Assembly (NCBI GenBank): GCA_003024175.1 | Contig: MDYQ01000116.1 | Location: forward strand, 23,668-87,667 | Direction: 5' to 3' | Origin: Planoprotostelium fungivorum | Lineage: Eukaryota; Evosea; Variosea; Cavosteliida; Cavosteliaceae | Length of the DNA stretch: 64,000 nucleotides | Shown: positions 23,719 to 35,978 of the stretch, in pieces | How positions within the stretch are numbered: the stretch's first letter is position 1 | Layout of the letters: each line of letters opens with the position of its first letter | Position numbers and translations under genes: made by a program | Notes under the pieces: generated by a model | Told to the model about the DNA's origin: nothing | Seen by the model: the letters and a program-made list of their open reading frames with translations, nothing else | Databases searched by the model: none

Positions 23719-25372
23719 TCACTGCACATCTCCGCCGCGATCTGTTCGAATCAGCGACAGAATGATGCAAATGAGACACACCGTGTCTTCTTCGCTGCTC
23801 TCGTTTCTCGTGTAAGCCTCGTGACAGTGTACCCCTCGTGTGGGTCAGTGACAGACGAGGTGTCTCGGTCTCACCGCGTCGCCATGTTCCACTTCGCTTC
23901 TGGGAGGTTGCGGGGAAGTACATCGTGCCGCTTCCATCCGTGCAGCCGTCAAACCAGTTTCCTTTGTAAACGGCTGATGTCATGTTCAGACGACGCAAGT
24001 CGATGGGGGAGATGATGAGTCAAGTGATGAAACGATTGGAGGTGATGAGAAGATGATGAGGTCTCACTGTGGTCGGGATAGAAACAGAGACCGAAACCTT
24101 CGATCTGTCCCATGACCCACTGTCCCATGTAAATCATGTCCTCTCTCTTCACTCTACAACTGGTCAGAAGGTTGAGAGGGAAATAACTCACGGTTCTACG
24201 TTGGAGGGCAGGTTTACCTTCTTTGAGAGTTCACGATTCCAGCAGATTGCACCCCAGCCATGCCTTCTACCTCCTATGAGGTTACCCTCGTATATTCCAT
24301 GTCTATATTTGACGATACTCGGTTGCTGAAAATTCAGGGGAATCTGCCGGTCGCTCCGGGGGTCTAGCGCATCTACAACGGTTCATTGGAATGGAACCAG
24401 GGTAGTGTCACCTTCGAAGGACTCCACCATCGCGTTGTAGATGGATCGTTTCTGACATTCCATGGGTTCATCATACAAGTACTCTCCATCACCACTGTAT
24501 TGTTTCAATATCCGACGAAATTCCGCAGAAAACTCACCATGCGATGACGTAACGTATGGGTGTACATTCGTCGTACATGAGAACCAAATTCGGTTTGAGT
24601 ATCCTCTCATCTAATTCCCAATAGCCAGTGTAGTAGCTTCCATTCGGTGAAAGAACGACACCCTTACCGTGCTTCTGGTCGTCGAGCCAACCACCTGCAC
24701 CGTTTCATTCGAATGGATCGTTGTAGATGAAGACGGATCACCTAGATAAACCATTCCAGATTGGTAGATGAAGAGACCGAAGCCGTTCCTCCTTCCATTG
24801 CGCCACCGACCACTATCTCTCTCAGTTGTTTGGTCATCGTCGAGAGCTCACCTGTAGGCCGTTCCGTTGAGGTAACGATAGCCTCTCTGTGAGCTCTTCT
24901 CCCCGATGGAGATGATGTCCTCTGCTCTGTCCATCATGGTGTCTCTCCTGTTGTCCGTTGCACTCTGATGAGATGAGATGGATCGGTTTCAATCAGGTGA
25001 CGCACCAACAGGAGGAGGAGTCTACCGATGGGGACGGAGAAATGGAGAGATGGTGGTATGGAATGAGCGGAGAAGCCATGAAAGTCTGGAATGTCGCATT
25101 CGCTCAAGACGAGCTCGCTCCAGTATTGACAGACGTAGGTGCATCTGAGCCAATCATCATAACCCAAGAATCTATGAGCGTCAGGAGATCGAAGAAGAAG
25201 CAATCACCTGAAGACGTGAGCGAGCATTTCAGGAGGAAGGCATGATATATCTAAGCCTGGTTTCACATCAGTAGAGCTCAATCGTCTGACTGGTAGAACG
25301 CGAATCACCTGCTGGAGATACAGTGCGTTTGATGGTGGGTGTTTTAGCATCAGGAGAGTAAAATTGTAACAT
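23719..25372 (-). CDS. F-box protein with MORN repeats
   Basis: The start at 25370-25372 gives MLQFYSPDAKTPTIKRTV, then an F-box spread over three exons: LDISCLPPEMLAHVFRFLGY, DDWLRCTYVCQYWSELVLSE. The rest is a series of MORN-type repeats (G.W..G...G.G.): GYRYLNGTAYR, GRWRNGRRNGFGLFIYQSG, GGWLDDQKHGKGVVLSPNGS, DMIYMGQWVMGQIEGFGLCF and YKGNWFDGCTDGSGTMYFPA. F-box proteins are substrate receptors of SCF ubiquitin ligases; MORN repeats bind phospholipids or act as scaffolds. The combination suggests a membrane-linked ubiquitin ligase adaptor. Exon borders between 24300 and 25000 are uncertain, and the C-terminal exon with stop at 23719 is a best guess. Confidence 0.7.
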
Positions 25373-26001
25373 TCTTCCAACGGAAGAGGGAGATGTCCTC
25401 TGTCTCTTCGAAACAGGAGTCCATAATGTCGATAGCCACTTATAGTCGTCTGAAGGACGCGGGCTCAGATGATTCTAATCACACATTTTAGACATCGACT
25501 GATGTATCGAGTACTCACCACATATGAGCTGTCATTCTCCTTATCAAAGTCTGGTTTAGATCTTTTGTTCATCTTGTGGACGTGTGGAATGACGATCGGG
25601 GAATTTTCGAACCAGAAATTTTGGCGGGAAATGAAGACGCATCTTCCAGGGTAGGAAGAACCACTATGCTGTCACTTCTATTCTCTAGCTAGCTATACAA
25701 TAACATCACATTAATGTCACGCACACTCTATATCACTGGTGAGAATGATGCATCCGTATCGATTGATTGATCTATGCAGTCACTCTATTACTTCTCTTGC
25801 TCTGCTTGGTAGAATCAACGTCGAGACGACAGTGTCATCATTATGGAAGAGATCACCATTGCGTCTACAGGTCGAAGGTCGCCATCCACTTCCAACACCC
25901 CACGGCTCAACTCTTCCAAATGTTACATGAATACAGACATTGACAATGAACGACATCACGATAACCTCTTCTGTTTCATGAAAATTTATCTTTTAAACAC
26001 A
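25373..26001. other. Spacer between F-box/MORN gene and P2C ATPase
   Basis: 629 bp of AT-richer sequence. It holds the promoter of the F-box/MORN gene (nearest 25373) and the 3' flank of the ATPase. Open frames of about 60-95 codons here overlap each other and lack conserved features. I see no gene. Confidence 0.4.
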
Positions 26002-29000
26002 TCAAGCAAAGATCTCTCCTCTGGCGATCTTGTCTTGTCTCTCCTTTGCCATCTGTCTCCTCTTCAACAACTTGAGGACTTCCGTGTGTGCGACGATGAA
26101 GAACATGAAGGGCAGGGGGATGAGGAATGATGTCACTGTTCACCATCAGCACCGTGCGTCTCACTCTATGGACTCACGAGGGGGGATTCTGGTCTCCAGG
26201 GCGACGTGGGCGAAGGGAGCAAAGACAACGATGGCCACGATGGCGAGGACGATACCGAAGGCAAAGTTCATCGTTCGGTTGCGGAATCCGTGCTGGAAGA
26301 CGGAGAGGTATCTATATGGATGTAAATCAGATGATGGTGATGAAGAATGAAGAATGATGATGAAGAAGAATGATGATGATGATGAAGAATGATGATGATG
26401 ATGATGAAGAATGATGATGATGATGATGGATGATGAATGATGAATGATCATACGTACCTCGTCTTGCAAGCTACCAAGTTGGCCAATTGAGAGAAGACCA
26501 GACCGACAAAGTAGGCCGTCTGGGCCATCTTCAAGATCTCCAACTGGTCGTCCGCCGTCTACAACCCGTCATCCCTCCATCTACAACTCGCCACTCACGT
26601 AGACTTTTCCTTGGAAGGCGAAAGGCTCAGCGTTGTCACCAAAGTGAACTCTGGAGAACATGTCCTTGATGCCGAATCCATAGCAAGAGAAGACGTAGAA
26701 GAAAGAAGCGAAACCACAGGCAGACTCGATGATACCCAGCTGAACGTAAGCGTAGAGGAGGTTCTTGATGGACACCAACTTGTCTGTGTGGATGTTTCTG
26801 GGCTGGCTGTTCATGATGTTGCTCTCGGGTCCCTGCGGGGGTCAGACTCTTCCGAGAAATTTCACCCACCTCGTAAGCGAGAGAAATGGCGGGGGCGAGC
26901 TCGGTACCGAGATCGATGATGAGAATGAGCTGAGCGGACAGTGCGGCAGGCAGTCCAAAGGCCATGTTCAGAATGAAGGGTAAGACCTTCGATATTTGTC
27001 AGATGTCGATCGATGGCGCAGGGTCTTCACCTCGGGCAGGAGGTGACTGAGAGTGTACATGATGGACTTGGATAAATTCTCAAAGATGACACGACCTTCC
27101 TCTACACCAGAGATGATGGAAGTGAAGTTGTCGTCCATCAGAATGACGTCGGCGGCCTCCTTGGCGACTTCACTACCGGCGATACCTGTCTTCTGTCAGA
27201 TCGTTTGGCGCGTTGTAGACGGTGGTCACCCATGGCAATACCGATGTTGGCCTGCTTCAAGGCAGGAGAATCGTTGACTCCGTCTCCAGTGACACCCACG
27301 ACCTCTCCGTTACCCTGGAAGTGTGACACGATGATCAGCTTCTGCTGAGGTGACGTTCTACAACGAGTCAGAAAGATCGGGCGGGTTGTAGATCACCTGG
27401 CGAACACGAATTGTTTCTTGTTGATGTGCTTGGCCCAATCTTCGTCCGTCCAATCTCTCAGCTCCATTCCGCTCACAACCAGCGTCTTCACTTCCTCCTC
27501 GGGAATCTACAACGACCGTGGGTATGACGTCGCGTGAGACATCGCAAAGACTCACCTGGTCAACATCTACACCTCTCTCTTCTGCCATCTCTTCGCGAGT
27601 GGGGAGAGTGAGGAGTCCGATCTGCTTGGCGATGGCTTGGGCAGTCAAAGGGTGATCACCGGTGACCATGGCAACCTTACTGTACGATGGTCGGTGACGA
27701 GTGATGACGTCACCGAATAGGGTAGAAGGAGACTCACATTCCGGCAGAGTGACAGCTGGCGACTGATCTGGGAACGGAAGGTCTGGGAGGGTCCATGAGA
27801 GAGATGAGACCCACGAAACACAGATCTACAACGAGTCAGTACCCCCACCCCATTTACCCCCACCATTTTCTGGGAAATTTCTGAGGTCGACATTGTAGGA
27901 GGATGGATCCTTGTCATCCTCGAATTCGAGTTGAGCGAAACCCAAGATTCTCTCTCCTCCTCTGGCCAACGTCTCGATCGTGTTGGCAAACTTTTTCTTC
28001 CAGCCATCGTCCAGGGGAACGCGTGATCCGTTGATGAGAATGAAAGAGCAACGCTTCAGAACTACCTCTGGAGCACCTGTGGGAAGGTGAGGGAGATTTC
28101 GTGGAATTCTTCTTCACCCTTGAAGGCCAAGAGCCTCGTGGTGATGTTCTTCGTCTTCTGGGCGTTCTTCTGCATGGCGTTCTGCTCGTTGTTCTACGGA
28201 TGTCAGTGAAACGTCCGTTTTCCCGCCAAAAATTACCTGGAAGGCCTTGGTGTGTTGTCTGAGGCGATTGGCGGTGACACTCTGCTTTCTGGCAGCCTCA
28301 CGTTGCATGAGAGCGAAATTGGCAGCCGCGTCACCATCTTCAGTGACCATAGGGGCGTCTCTCTGCAGCATCGAGGTCGTTCCCATGGCTTCCAAGTCGT
28401 ACGCAGACTGTACGTCACGTCAGATCCGGTGGAAACTCGACGAAAACTCACGGCAGAAGGGCGGAGGGTGTTGGCGGCGGGTCTGCTGGGAGGTGAGATG
28501 TCGTATGAGATGTCATTCTCACCTGGTGTTCGCGTTACCGAGACCGTACACGGTAGGTCTCATTCTCCTGTCAACGACAGTATCTTGGTTCTTCGCCTTG
28601 AACTCTGCAGTCTCATTGGTCACCGAGTGAATGGACAGCTGGTACTTGTTGCTATGGTTACCGTCATTCATTGTAGACACAAGACGAAGAATCACCTGGA
28701 ATTGAACGGAATCTCGAACAACTTGGGGAATCTTCCCCTGAACTGATGATGACGTCATCTCCTGCCATTCGAAATTTCATCTAGATCTCACCTCTGCGGA
28801 ATCAAAGTAAGACTCGCACATACGAAGGAGAGCTGTCTCAGATGCATCACCGATGATGGCTCTCTCCATCAAGCTGGGGTTCTCTGTCGTTCCCATGGGA
28901 ATGGCCTCGAACCTGACGACATGAATTCCACCATCTACAACGCGCCGCATGTCACTCACTGGGCACGGCAGCAGACGGAAGCGATGCGGAGGAGGCGGGA

Positions 29001-30679
29001 TGCAGAAGGGTCTTGAATGTTAAGAGGGGAGTCCAACTGCTTGTCTGTGCCGAGGGGGCTCTTTACGTTGTGGATGACGTCATCGTACCACGCGTGGACG
29101 GCAGTCATGCGGTTTTGGGTGAGGGTACCTGGGTTGATTTCAGAATTCGTGGCTCGTTGTAGACGAACCCGTCTTGTCGGAGCAGATCATGCTGGTGCTT
29201 CCCAGGGTTTCCACGGATTCGAGCTCCTTGACCCAGACCTGTGAAATTTCGTTGGAAACTGTCGGATCGTTCGACGCTCACTTGTCTCTGAGCTAAGCGA
29301 CGAGCGGCGATGGTGAGACAGATGGTCACGGTGGCGGGAAGACCTGAGTTCTCCGTGAGTTTTCCTCCACTTTTCTCTCTCACCTTCGGGCACGTTGGCC
29401 ACGATGATACCGATGGTCTGTACAAATCAGAAACTTCAACTCCACGAAGTTCTCTCACGTTGATGAGGTTGTTGATGATCATTCTCTGTTCTCTGCCGAT
29501 GACAAACAGACCGACGACAAAGAAGATGATGCCACTGATGATGGCGAGGGCAGCGATGAAGTACACGAATCGTTTCACTTCCTTCTCCAGAGTCGTTTCC
29601 TTGGCTGTATTGCGTCAGACGTGTCTCGTTGTAGATCGAATCCATATCCGACGGCTCGTTGTAGACGAACTCACCTTCAGCACCGGCGAGACCGGCGATC
29701 TGACCCAACAGAGTGTTATCTCCGGTTCGAATGACAACACCCCAAGCTGAACCATCGACAGCTAACGTTCCATAGAAAGCAAAGTTTGCAGATTCAAGAG
29801 GATTCTCCTCTTTCGACACCTGGTGGGCTGTGTAAATCGTTTCGATCAAGTGAGAGGAATACCTCAGCGTTACGAGATTGGGGTTCGGATTCTCCGGTGA
29901 GGGAAGAGTTGTCCACTTTGAGATCCTGTGATGCATCATTTAGAGGTGGATGAGGTGATCGTGATGTCTCTCACCTGGCAGGCGATGAGGCGAACGTCTG
30001 CGGGGATCTTGTCTCCGGATGTGATGATGACGATATCACCAATCACGAGATCTTCGGATAGAACCTGGAAGATCAGAAGTGTTGGAGGGATGAATGTATA
30101 CCTTCTGCTCTTGTCCATCTCGAACGACCATACATTTGGGAGGAAGCATGTTCTTAAAGCTGTCCATGAGGCCGCCAGACTTTCTCTCTTGCCAGTAACC
30201 CATGACACAAGTTCCTATGACGATGACAAAGAGGATGATGGCGAGATACAACTGTTCAAGGTCAGTATGGAGCAGGTAACAACAGAGATGGGCCTCACAT
30301 TGACTTTGATAGACGTCTCCAGAGCGTAGGCGACGATACAGAGGAGAGCCGCCACCTGCAGCAGGATCATAAAGGGGTTTATGAACTCTCTCAGGAACTT
30401 GATCCACTCGGGGGTTCTCTTTGGTGGTGTCAGGCGATTCTTTCCATCGATAGCCAAACGCTTTTCTGCTTCCGAAGTGTTGAGTCCGGCAGACTTCTTC
30501 ACCTGCACAATGCGTGAGAAGATCCACACCACCCACACATCCCACCGTCTCATAATCGAGTTTGGCTCCATGATGTTCTGCCAACTGTTCCAGAGTCCAC
30601 TGATGTTCCTCCTGTGACACCATTTCAGACCTCCATTACGACACACGATGCTCACCGCTTGGTATTCCTTCGGTGCCAT
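26002..30679 (-). CDS. P2C-type cation-transporting ATPase (Na,K-ATPase alpha-like)
   Basis: The start at 30677-30679 (MAPKEYQA) is followed by [19 protein letters not shown] and [17 protein letters not shown], the P2C N-terminal signature. More than 20 exons then give the actuator ([25 protein letters not shown]), [20 protein letters not shown] in M4, the phosphorylation site [12 protein letters not shown] (an intron splits the motif), [10 protein letters not shown] in the nucleotide domain, [18 protein letters not shown] and [20 protein letters not shown]. Further on come [11 protein letters not shown] in M5, [18 protein letters not shown] in M6, and a terminal helix ending KIARGEIFA with TGA 26002-26004. 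P2C pumps exchange Na+ or H+ for K+ at the plasma membrane; Dictyostelium IonA is a relative. Some ion-binding residues differ from animal Na,K-ATPase. Many introns carry the CTACAACGAG word or the GAAATTTC word. Confidence 0.92.
26331..26450. repeat. (GAT)n/(GAA)-type microsatellite inside an ATPase intron
   Basis: Imperfect GATGATGAAGAATGATGATG repeats fill most of the ATPase intron 26312-26457 (146 nt against about 45 nt for neighbours). On the coding strand it is a (CAT/ATC)n tract behind a GTACGTATG donor. It probably grew by replication slippage. Confidence 0.85.
29129..29168 (-). repeat. Word-bearing intron inside the DKTGTLT motif
   Basis: 40-nt intron. On the coding strand it begins GTTCGTCTACAACGAGCC and ends ATCAACCCAG. 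It shares its 5' half with introns at 29605-29674, 42731-42774, 52304-52338 and 61681-61723. Confidence 0.75.
29605..29674 (-). repeat. Double-length intron with two copies of the CTACAACGAG word
   Basis: 70-nt intron. On the coding strand it begins GTGAGTTCGTCTACAACGAG and later has GATTCGATCTACAACGAGAC, then a GTCTGAC branch-like site and acceptor ATACAG. The two copies share TTCG-TCTACAACGAG, as if one element had inserted into or duplicated within another. Confidence 0.75.
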
Positions 30680-31789
30680 CTCTGGTGATCGACCTGAAGA
30701 TGGTACTCGTGGGGTAGGGGAGCACCTTCTGAAATGATCCTCTCAACGGGGTCAACAACTGAGAAGCCAAAGAGAAGCTCGATCTCTGCTGAATTCTCCT
30801 GCCACGATCTTGTCGGCTTCTCGCCCGATCGGGAGCAAAGAGAATACTCTTGGGCGAGCTCGTAGTAATTCGACACACTCCGACCGGAAAGCCAGAATGT
30901 TCGAAGTTCCATTTGAAGGTGGCCGCAGGAGAGGAGTGACTTTCGTGGAATTAGACACACGCGCATGAGAGAAACACACAGAGAACATTCTGCCTCATCT
31001 GACCACTCGTTGAGAGAACAAGAACAGGTGGATTGTCTCTGCCACTCTACGGTTGTCCTTCACAGCTGGATAGGATTTGATGTGAAAAGCTGGATGATGG
31101 ATGACACCAGATGTGATGTTCTGAGTCTCTGCTGTGGCTTCTTGTCCGAGCCGAAGGGGAGGAAACACAGTTTGACTTGTGATGTCCCGCTCGTTTCAAG
31201 TTGGACTCAGACAGCCTATTAAAATATAATAGGAATATCGAATGAAACTATTCTAGAGTTCGATTCGCCTAGTCTGAATCAACAATGCTTCCTCGATGAC
31301 CCTTGAACAAACAGCCAACCACGTTGCCTTCGGTCTACGACGCAATAATATCATTCGTGATTGAGACGACTGTACGTGTACACTAAACGGAAGGAAGCAC
31401 TGACCGAATGCTGCCGGGGCGCATTAATTTTTTGCATACTTGACTAAAACGACAGCGTGATCTTTCTAAAGACTGACCTTCACCTGAATCGACAACAATG
31501 ATATGTCGAATGTGTGAAGCAGCGCTGGACCAGACGATGAACAAGGCAAGAAAGCGGTGAGTGTGGGAGAGGCTAAAACAAATGAAATAGCTCCTCTCAT
31601 CACACAACGTTTCATGTGGAGCAGAGAGTGGAAAAGAGTGGCACCTTGGACAGACATTTGGAGATCAACCGAGCCGAGAACAGTGGTGTATTAATAGGGG
31701 AAGATGACAGCGGGTTCCTTGGAGAGACAGCCAGGCAGATATAGTGAGGCGACTGAGGAGCCGTTCATTCTTCGAACCTCGACACCGGT
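30680..31789. other. Divergent upstream region of ATPase and adenylate cyclase
   Basis: 1.1 kb between two outward-pointing genes, the longest spacer in the first half of the window. A minus-strand open frame (30652-30966) abuts the ATPase start but carries no domain, so I read it as leader sequence. No RNA gene or repeat is visible. The spacer probably holds both promoters and 5' leaders. Confidence 0.45.
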
Positions 31790-34511
31790 ATGGGTCGCTC
31801 TCTCGTTGTGCCTTTAGAGTCACCCACGGCTTCGCCTCGAAGGCTGAGTCGAACGAGCAGCCTCATGCCAAACTTGGACGACTACCGGGTTAAGAGGTGA
31901 GGCTGTCTGCATAGCTTCCGAGATCAGGGCCTCATCTTTCGGGCAGACGGTTCAATCTGAGAAGGTTTTTGTCCATTCGTCTGGTGACGGCAACAGTGAG
32001 CGTCATCTTCGTGCTGGTATGTTGGCTATCGATCGTTCATAGTTTGAGAACACACAGGCAACATCCGCTATCATCGGATGGATCAGCATTACAAAACAAG
32101 AAGCGCAGCTGAGACAAAGTTTGAACACACAGACAGCTCAAGCTCTCTCTCTGCTTCACTACGAGGTCAACGACCTTCTCGGCTGGGCTGATACGCAGAC
32201 CACTTCGTGTAAGATCAGCAGTCGATGTGTCCATCGATGACCTCCTTGCAGTTTCTATTTTCTTGGAGAAAGGAAACATCACGACTAACACTGACCCCGA
32301 TCAGCTCGCGCGAGACGTTTATCGCACTGAGCTACTTTATATGCAAGCACAAGTAGCTTCGAAACCAATGGGCTCTTGCCTGGGTGAGACACCATCGCAG
32401 CATTCCACAATCTCACATCATCAGATTTTTTCTGGCCTAACGGAAAGGTGCAAAAAGAAGTTGTAGAGTTCCATCATCTAATCGCATTAGGTTTTGGGTG
32501 CAGAATCATACTTTGGACACATGGACCTCTTCGAGAACCACGTCTACAACGATACATACGGCCTCGTGTCGTATTATTGGACCACACCGAATGTCTCTCT
32601 ATCTGAAGCCTTGAATAAGACGCCTACCACAGCCGAATACCTCGCCACTGACGTCAGCGACATCTCTTTAGCCCCCACTTGTGATTCTGCACGATACTGG
32701 ACCGGACTGCAGTATTATGTAGCCTTTTACGGTAATCTCGCCATGGTCTGTTTGGACAGTCCATTCTGTAGACCCGGAAATGACACGATCATCGGGTATA
32801 CAGACGTGTGTGTCTCCATCAACATGTGAGATCATCGAAGGCGGAGATGATGAACTGATAGCGACAGAATTCAAGACAATTTAATCGACATTCTGTACCG
32901 CATGAACCAGCCTGAAGGATTTGCCTTCGTCATCGAGCGAGACACGGCGAAGCTGGTGTCCACGTCCACTTATCTATTTCCTGCCATCGTCGACGCCGAT
33001 CACTCGTGAGTTTCTCAGATCCTCATCATCGTTTTATCTCAGAGGATTTACATCATCCAGGGTAACTCCTCTTTACGCGTATGACTGCAACATCACATGG
33101 ATCACGTCTCCTTATTTAAGTTACAATGAGAGCCAGAGCTCTTCTTTTGTCATTATGATCAATGGAACCTCCTATGACGTTACTGTGGGGGATATCAATT
33201 CGACGGGTCTACAATGGAACGCCTTCCTCGTCACACCACAAGCGAAGGATAATTTTCTGAGAGATATCGTGCTGATCACTCTGTTCATGTGCATCGCCGC
33301 CACCATACTCCTCAGCTTAGTCGTTTACTTGGTCATGAGGTCGTTGATCGGCTTATCTACAGAGATGGAGAAGGTGTGGGAGCAAATAGAGAGAACCTGA
33401 AAGATGACAGGTGTCATGCATGGAATTGGAATCCATTCACATGAGAGAGCCTCCCTTTTCAGAGGTGTCACATCTATACAGTTCGTTCCTCAGCATGCAT
33501 GCCGCCCTGAGTTCTTTTCGGAAATTCGTCCCGCTCGAGATCATCCGACATGCATTGAAATCAAAGGCGAGTTCATGCATAGCGATATGAACCTATTATT
33601 TCATCTGAATCGTATCTCTGATGTTAGAGCAGAAAGAGGCAGCGCCTTTTTTAAAATCGAAGGTGGCGACGATCTACTTCCAAGACATCAAAGGATTTAC
33701 CACTCTGTCTGAGACACAAGATCCAGCTACTCTCGCTGCCATAACGGCCGAGTACATGGAAGTCATGACAGCCGCCATCACTGACGTGAGATCCATCTCC
33801 AAGATCATCTCCTGAGACGTGCAGAACGGAGGAGTCATCGACAAGTACATAGGAGACTGTATCATGGCCCTATTCAACGTGCCGACGAAATTAGACGGAC
33901 ATCAAGAGGCGGCCGTTCGTGCCGCCATAGAATGTTCGCAAAAGTTGAAATCGTTGAACAAGATCTGGAAGGATGTCTACGGGTTCGAGCTTCTCCATCG
34001 AATCGGCATCAACTCTGGACCCGTGTTGGCCGGTAATATCGGTGCGTATCCTACGCTTCCTTCACCGATTGACGTGGAGACAGGCAGCAGTCAGAGACTG
34101 TCTTTCACCTGCATCGGCGACAACGTCAACCTGGCTTCTCGTGTGGAGAATGCCAACAAAGCATTCGGCACGAGCATATTGGTCACCGGTGACACGTACA
34201 ATGGCCTGAGAGATAACAAGTTCAACTCGAGGAGGATCGGGTCCGTGCGCGTCGAAGGCAAGATTCAAGTGACACAACTCTACGAAGTGTCGAAAGACAA
34301 CAGTCCGGAGAGAAGCAAACTGTGTAAGATGTACGAAGCAGCTTTGGACAGCTTCGAGGCCAAACAGCTGGGCAAGGCGATGAACAGGACGAGAAAGCTG
34401 ATGGAGGAGTATCCAGAGGACGAACCATCACGGAGGCTGTGGGAGAGGATGAGAGAAGTGCAAGAGAGCGGGAGAGAAGATTGGGACATTGTACAGACTT
34501 TGGCAAAATGA
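31790..34511 (+). CDS. Membrane-bound class III adenylate cyclase (receptor type)
   Basis: The start at 31790 (MGRSLVVPLESPTASPRRLS) leads to a first membrane span (LVTATVSVIFVL). A roughly 380-residue extracytoplasmic sensor region with several N-x-S/T sites follows, then a second span (LITLFMCIAATILLSLVVYL). The single catalytic domain starts IYFQDIKGFTTLSETQDPAT. Metal-binding Asp residues are in FQDIKGF and KYIGDCIM. The transition-state pair is in DNVNLASRVEN (Asn and Arg). By spacing from these, the purine-specifying pair is Lys (DKYIGD) and Thr (SFTCIGD), the combination seen in adenylate cyclases such as cyanobacterial CyaC. A C-terminal helical region (KLCKMYEAALDSFEAKQLGK) follows, with stop at 34511. 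It should make cAMP in response to an extracellular ligand. An in-frame 42-nt segment near 34041-34082 has GT..AG ends and is probably an intron without stops. Confidence 0.88.
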
Positions 34512-34606
34512 GAAACTTGTCGATTAAAATGTATGTAGGATCATCCTTGTTCATCGATTCACATCACATCCGGCAATATTTTATAAACATTCAATCTCCT
34601 CTACAA

Positions 34607-35889
34607 TCACTTGAACATCCCTCTCATTCCATTGGGCCTGAGCTTCTCCATCTCCCTCTCTATCTTCATCATCTCCAACACTTCCTTCACATCCTTCCTG
34701 ATGCTGACGTCCTTCGGCTCCAACTTGGCCGCAGTCACCAGGCACTCCCTCGCTTCTTCTAATCTCCCCTGCTCCATGAGACTCTGCCCCAGCCTCCACT
34801 GTGCCTTGGCGCTGTTCCCATCCAATTTGACGGCCTCCCTCGCGTACACCTCCGCTCTCCTGTAGTCTTCTCGCTTCAGTAGAACTGCAGACAGATTCGT
34901 CAGGAGAGGAAATCGATTTCGATCGATGGTGGAGGCCTCTTCATCGTCCTGTGCGTCGTAGGATGTCAGCTTCTCCATGGCCTGATGGAGAATGAGAGGG
35001 TGGGAGGTCACGTGACTTACTTGGAGGTACGTAATCTCCGCCTTGTCCCACGATTTCGACTTGAAATGTTCGTTGCCCTCTTTACGCATGTCTTCCACAT
35101 CAGAGATGCATGATGTGATGTCATCGTACACCTGATCATGATGTCACAATCGGATGGTTCGATCATAGATTCACCTTCTCTTCCGATTTATCCTTGACAG
35201 AAACGAGTTCCAATCGAATTTCGATCGAGTTTTCGTGGGTCGTAGAAAGGAGGGGAAAGAGGTTGGGTGGTGAGGTGATGATGCACACGTCCCCCTCTCT
35301 CATGGTGAGTAGACTCTCTTCCATGACCGATGGAAGTTGATCTGGTGTGAGTCAGTGCATCGCGATGGATTGACATCACCACCTTCTCCCAGATCGATGG
35401 TGAGAGGTGTTGAATTCTTTCGTCCGTGCAGATCGTCCAAGATGCGATGGCCGATGGACTCACGTATGACGTATCTGACTATCAACATGGATCAGTGAAC
35501 GATCATCTCAACGTATCGGTTCTTAGAAGTCTTCACCTGCGACGGTTGAACTGGTGGTTGCGGGGGCACCTGCCCCTGAGATGAGAGGATATTTTTGGAC
35601 CTGATGGATGTCAACGAGATGCAATCAGAAGGCTCCTCACCGAAGGATGTTCTGTGATGGACTGAGGGGAGATGTTTGATCTATCGAACGATACATCCGT
35701 ATCGGTACCATTTGGTTCTATCTTGAGTCCCTATACCCTCTTAGACACTAGTCTGTACTCTATATACCCATGTGTAGATGGATGATCGATCACCTCGATC
35801 TGTTGCTGCTGAACGAATTGTTTCAATTGTTCTCTTGGGGTCACTCTCGCCACACGAGGAGCGAAGTCTCTAGCATTGGGTATCGTCAT
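34607..35889 (-). CDS. FKBP-like TPR co-chaperone
   Basis: The start at 35887-35889 gives MTIPNARDFAPRVARVTPRE. The middle exons encode an FKBP-like fold (VRYVIRESIGHRILDD, TPLTIDLGE, MEESLLTMREGDVCIITS) but lack most of the aromatic catalytic pocket, so prolyl isomerase activity is doubtful. The C-terminal half has three TPR motifs (RKEGNEHFKSKSWDKAEITY, LLTNLSAVLLKREDYRRAEV, AQWRLGQSLMEQGRLEEARE) of the Hsp90-binding type found in FKBP4/5/8 and AIP. It ends EMEKLRPNGMRGMFK at 34607. I infer an Hsp90/Hsp70-linked immunophilin. It stops 95 bp from the cyclase stop (convergent) and starts 89 bp from the nucleoporin start (divergent). Confidence 0.75.
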
Positions 35890-35978
35890 GAATGACGAGA
35901 CGGATGTGATGTGACAATTTTACAACGAGCACATCACCGGATTGCAATCAAGTGATCACTCGCCAGGTGCAAGACTCC
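35890..35978. promoter_or_regulatory. Very short bidirectional promoter
   Basis: Only 89 bp separate the two divergent ATGs of the FKBP/TPR gene and the nucleoporin gene. Both core promoters and leaders must overlap here. I see no clear TATA box. Confidence 0.4.

Noticed and set aside
26331-26450. CRISPR-like array of short repeats
   Set aside because: It is a continuous GAT/GAA microsatellite inside an intron, with no spacers; there is no CRISPR array in the window.
30636-30966. Minus-strand open frames just upstream of the ATPase start
   Set aside because: No conserved ATPase residues; the [13 protein letters not shown] segment already supplies the expected N-terminus from the ATG at 30679.
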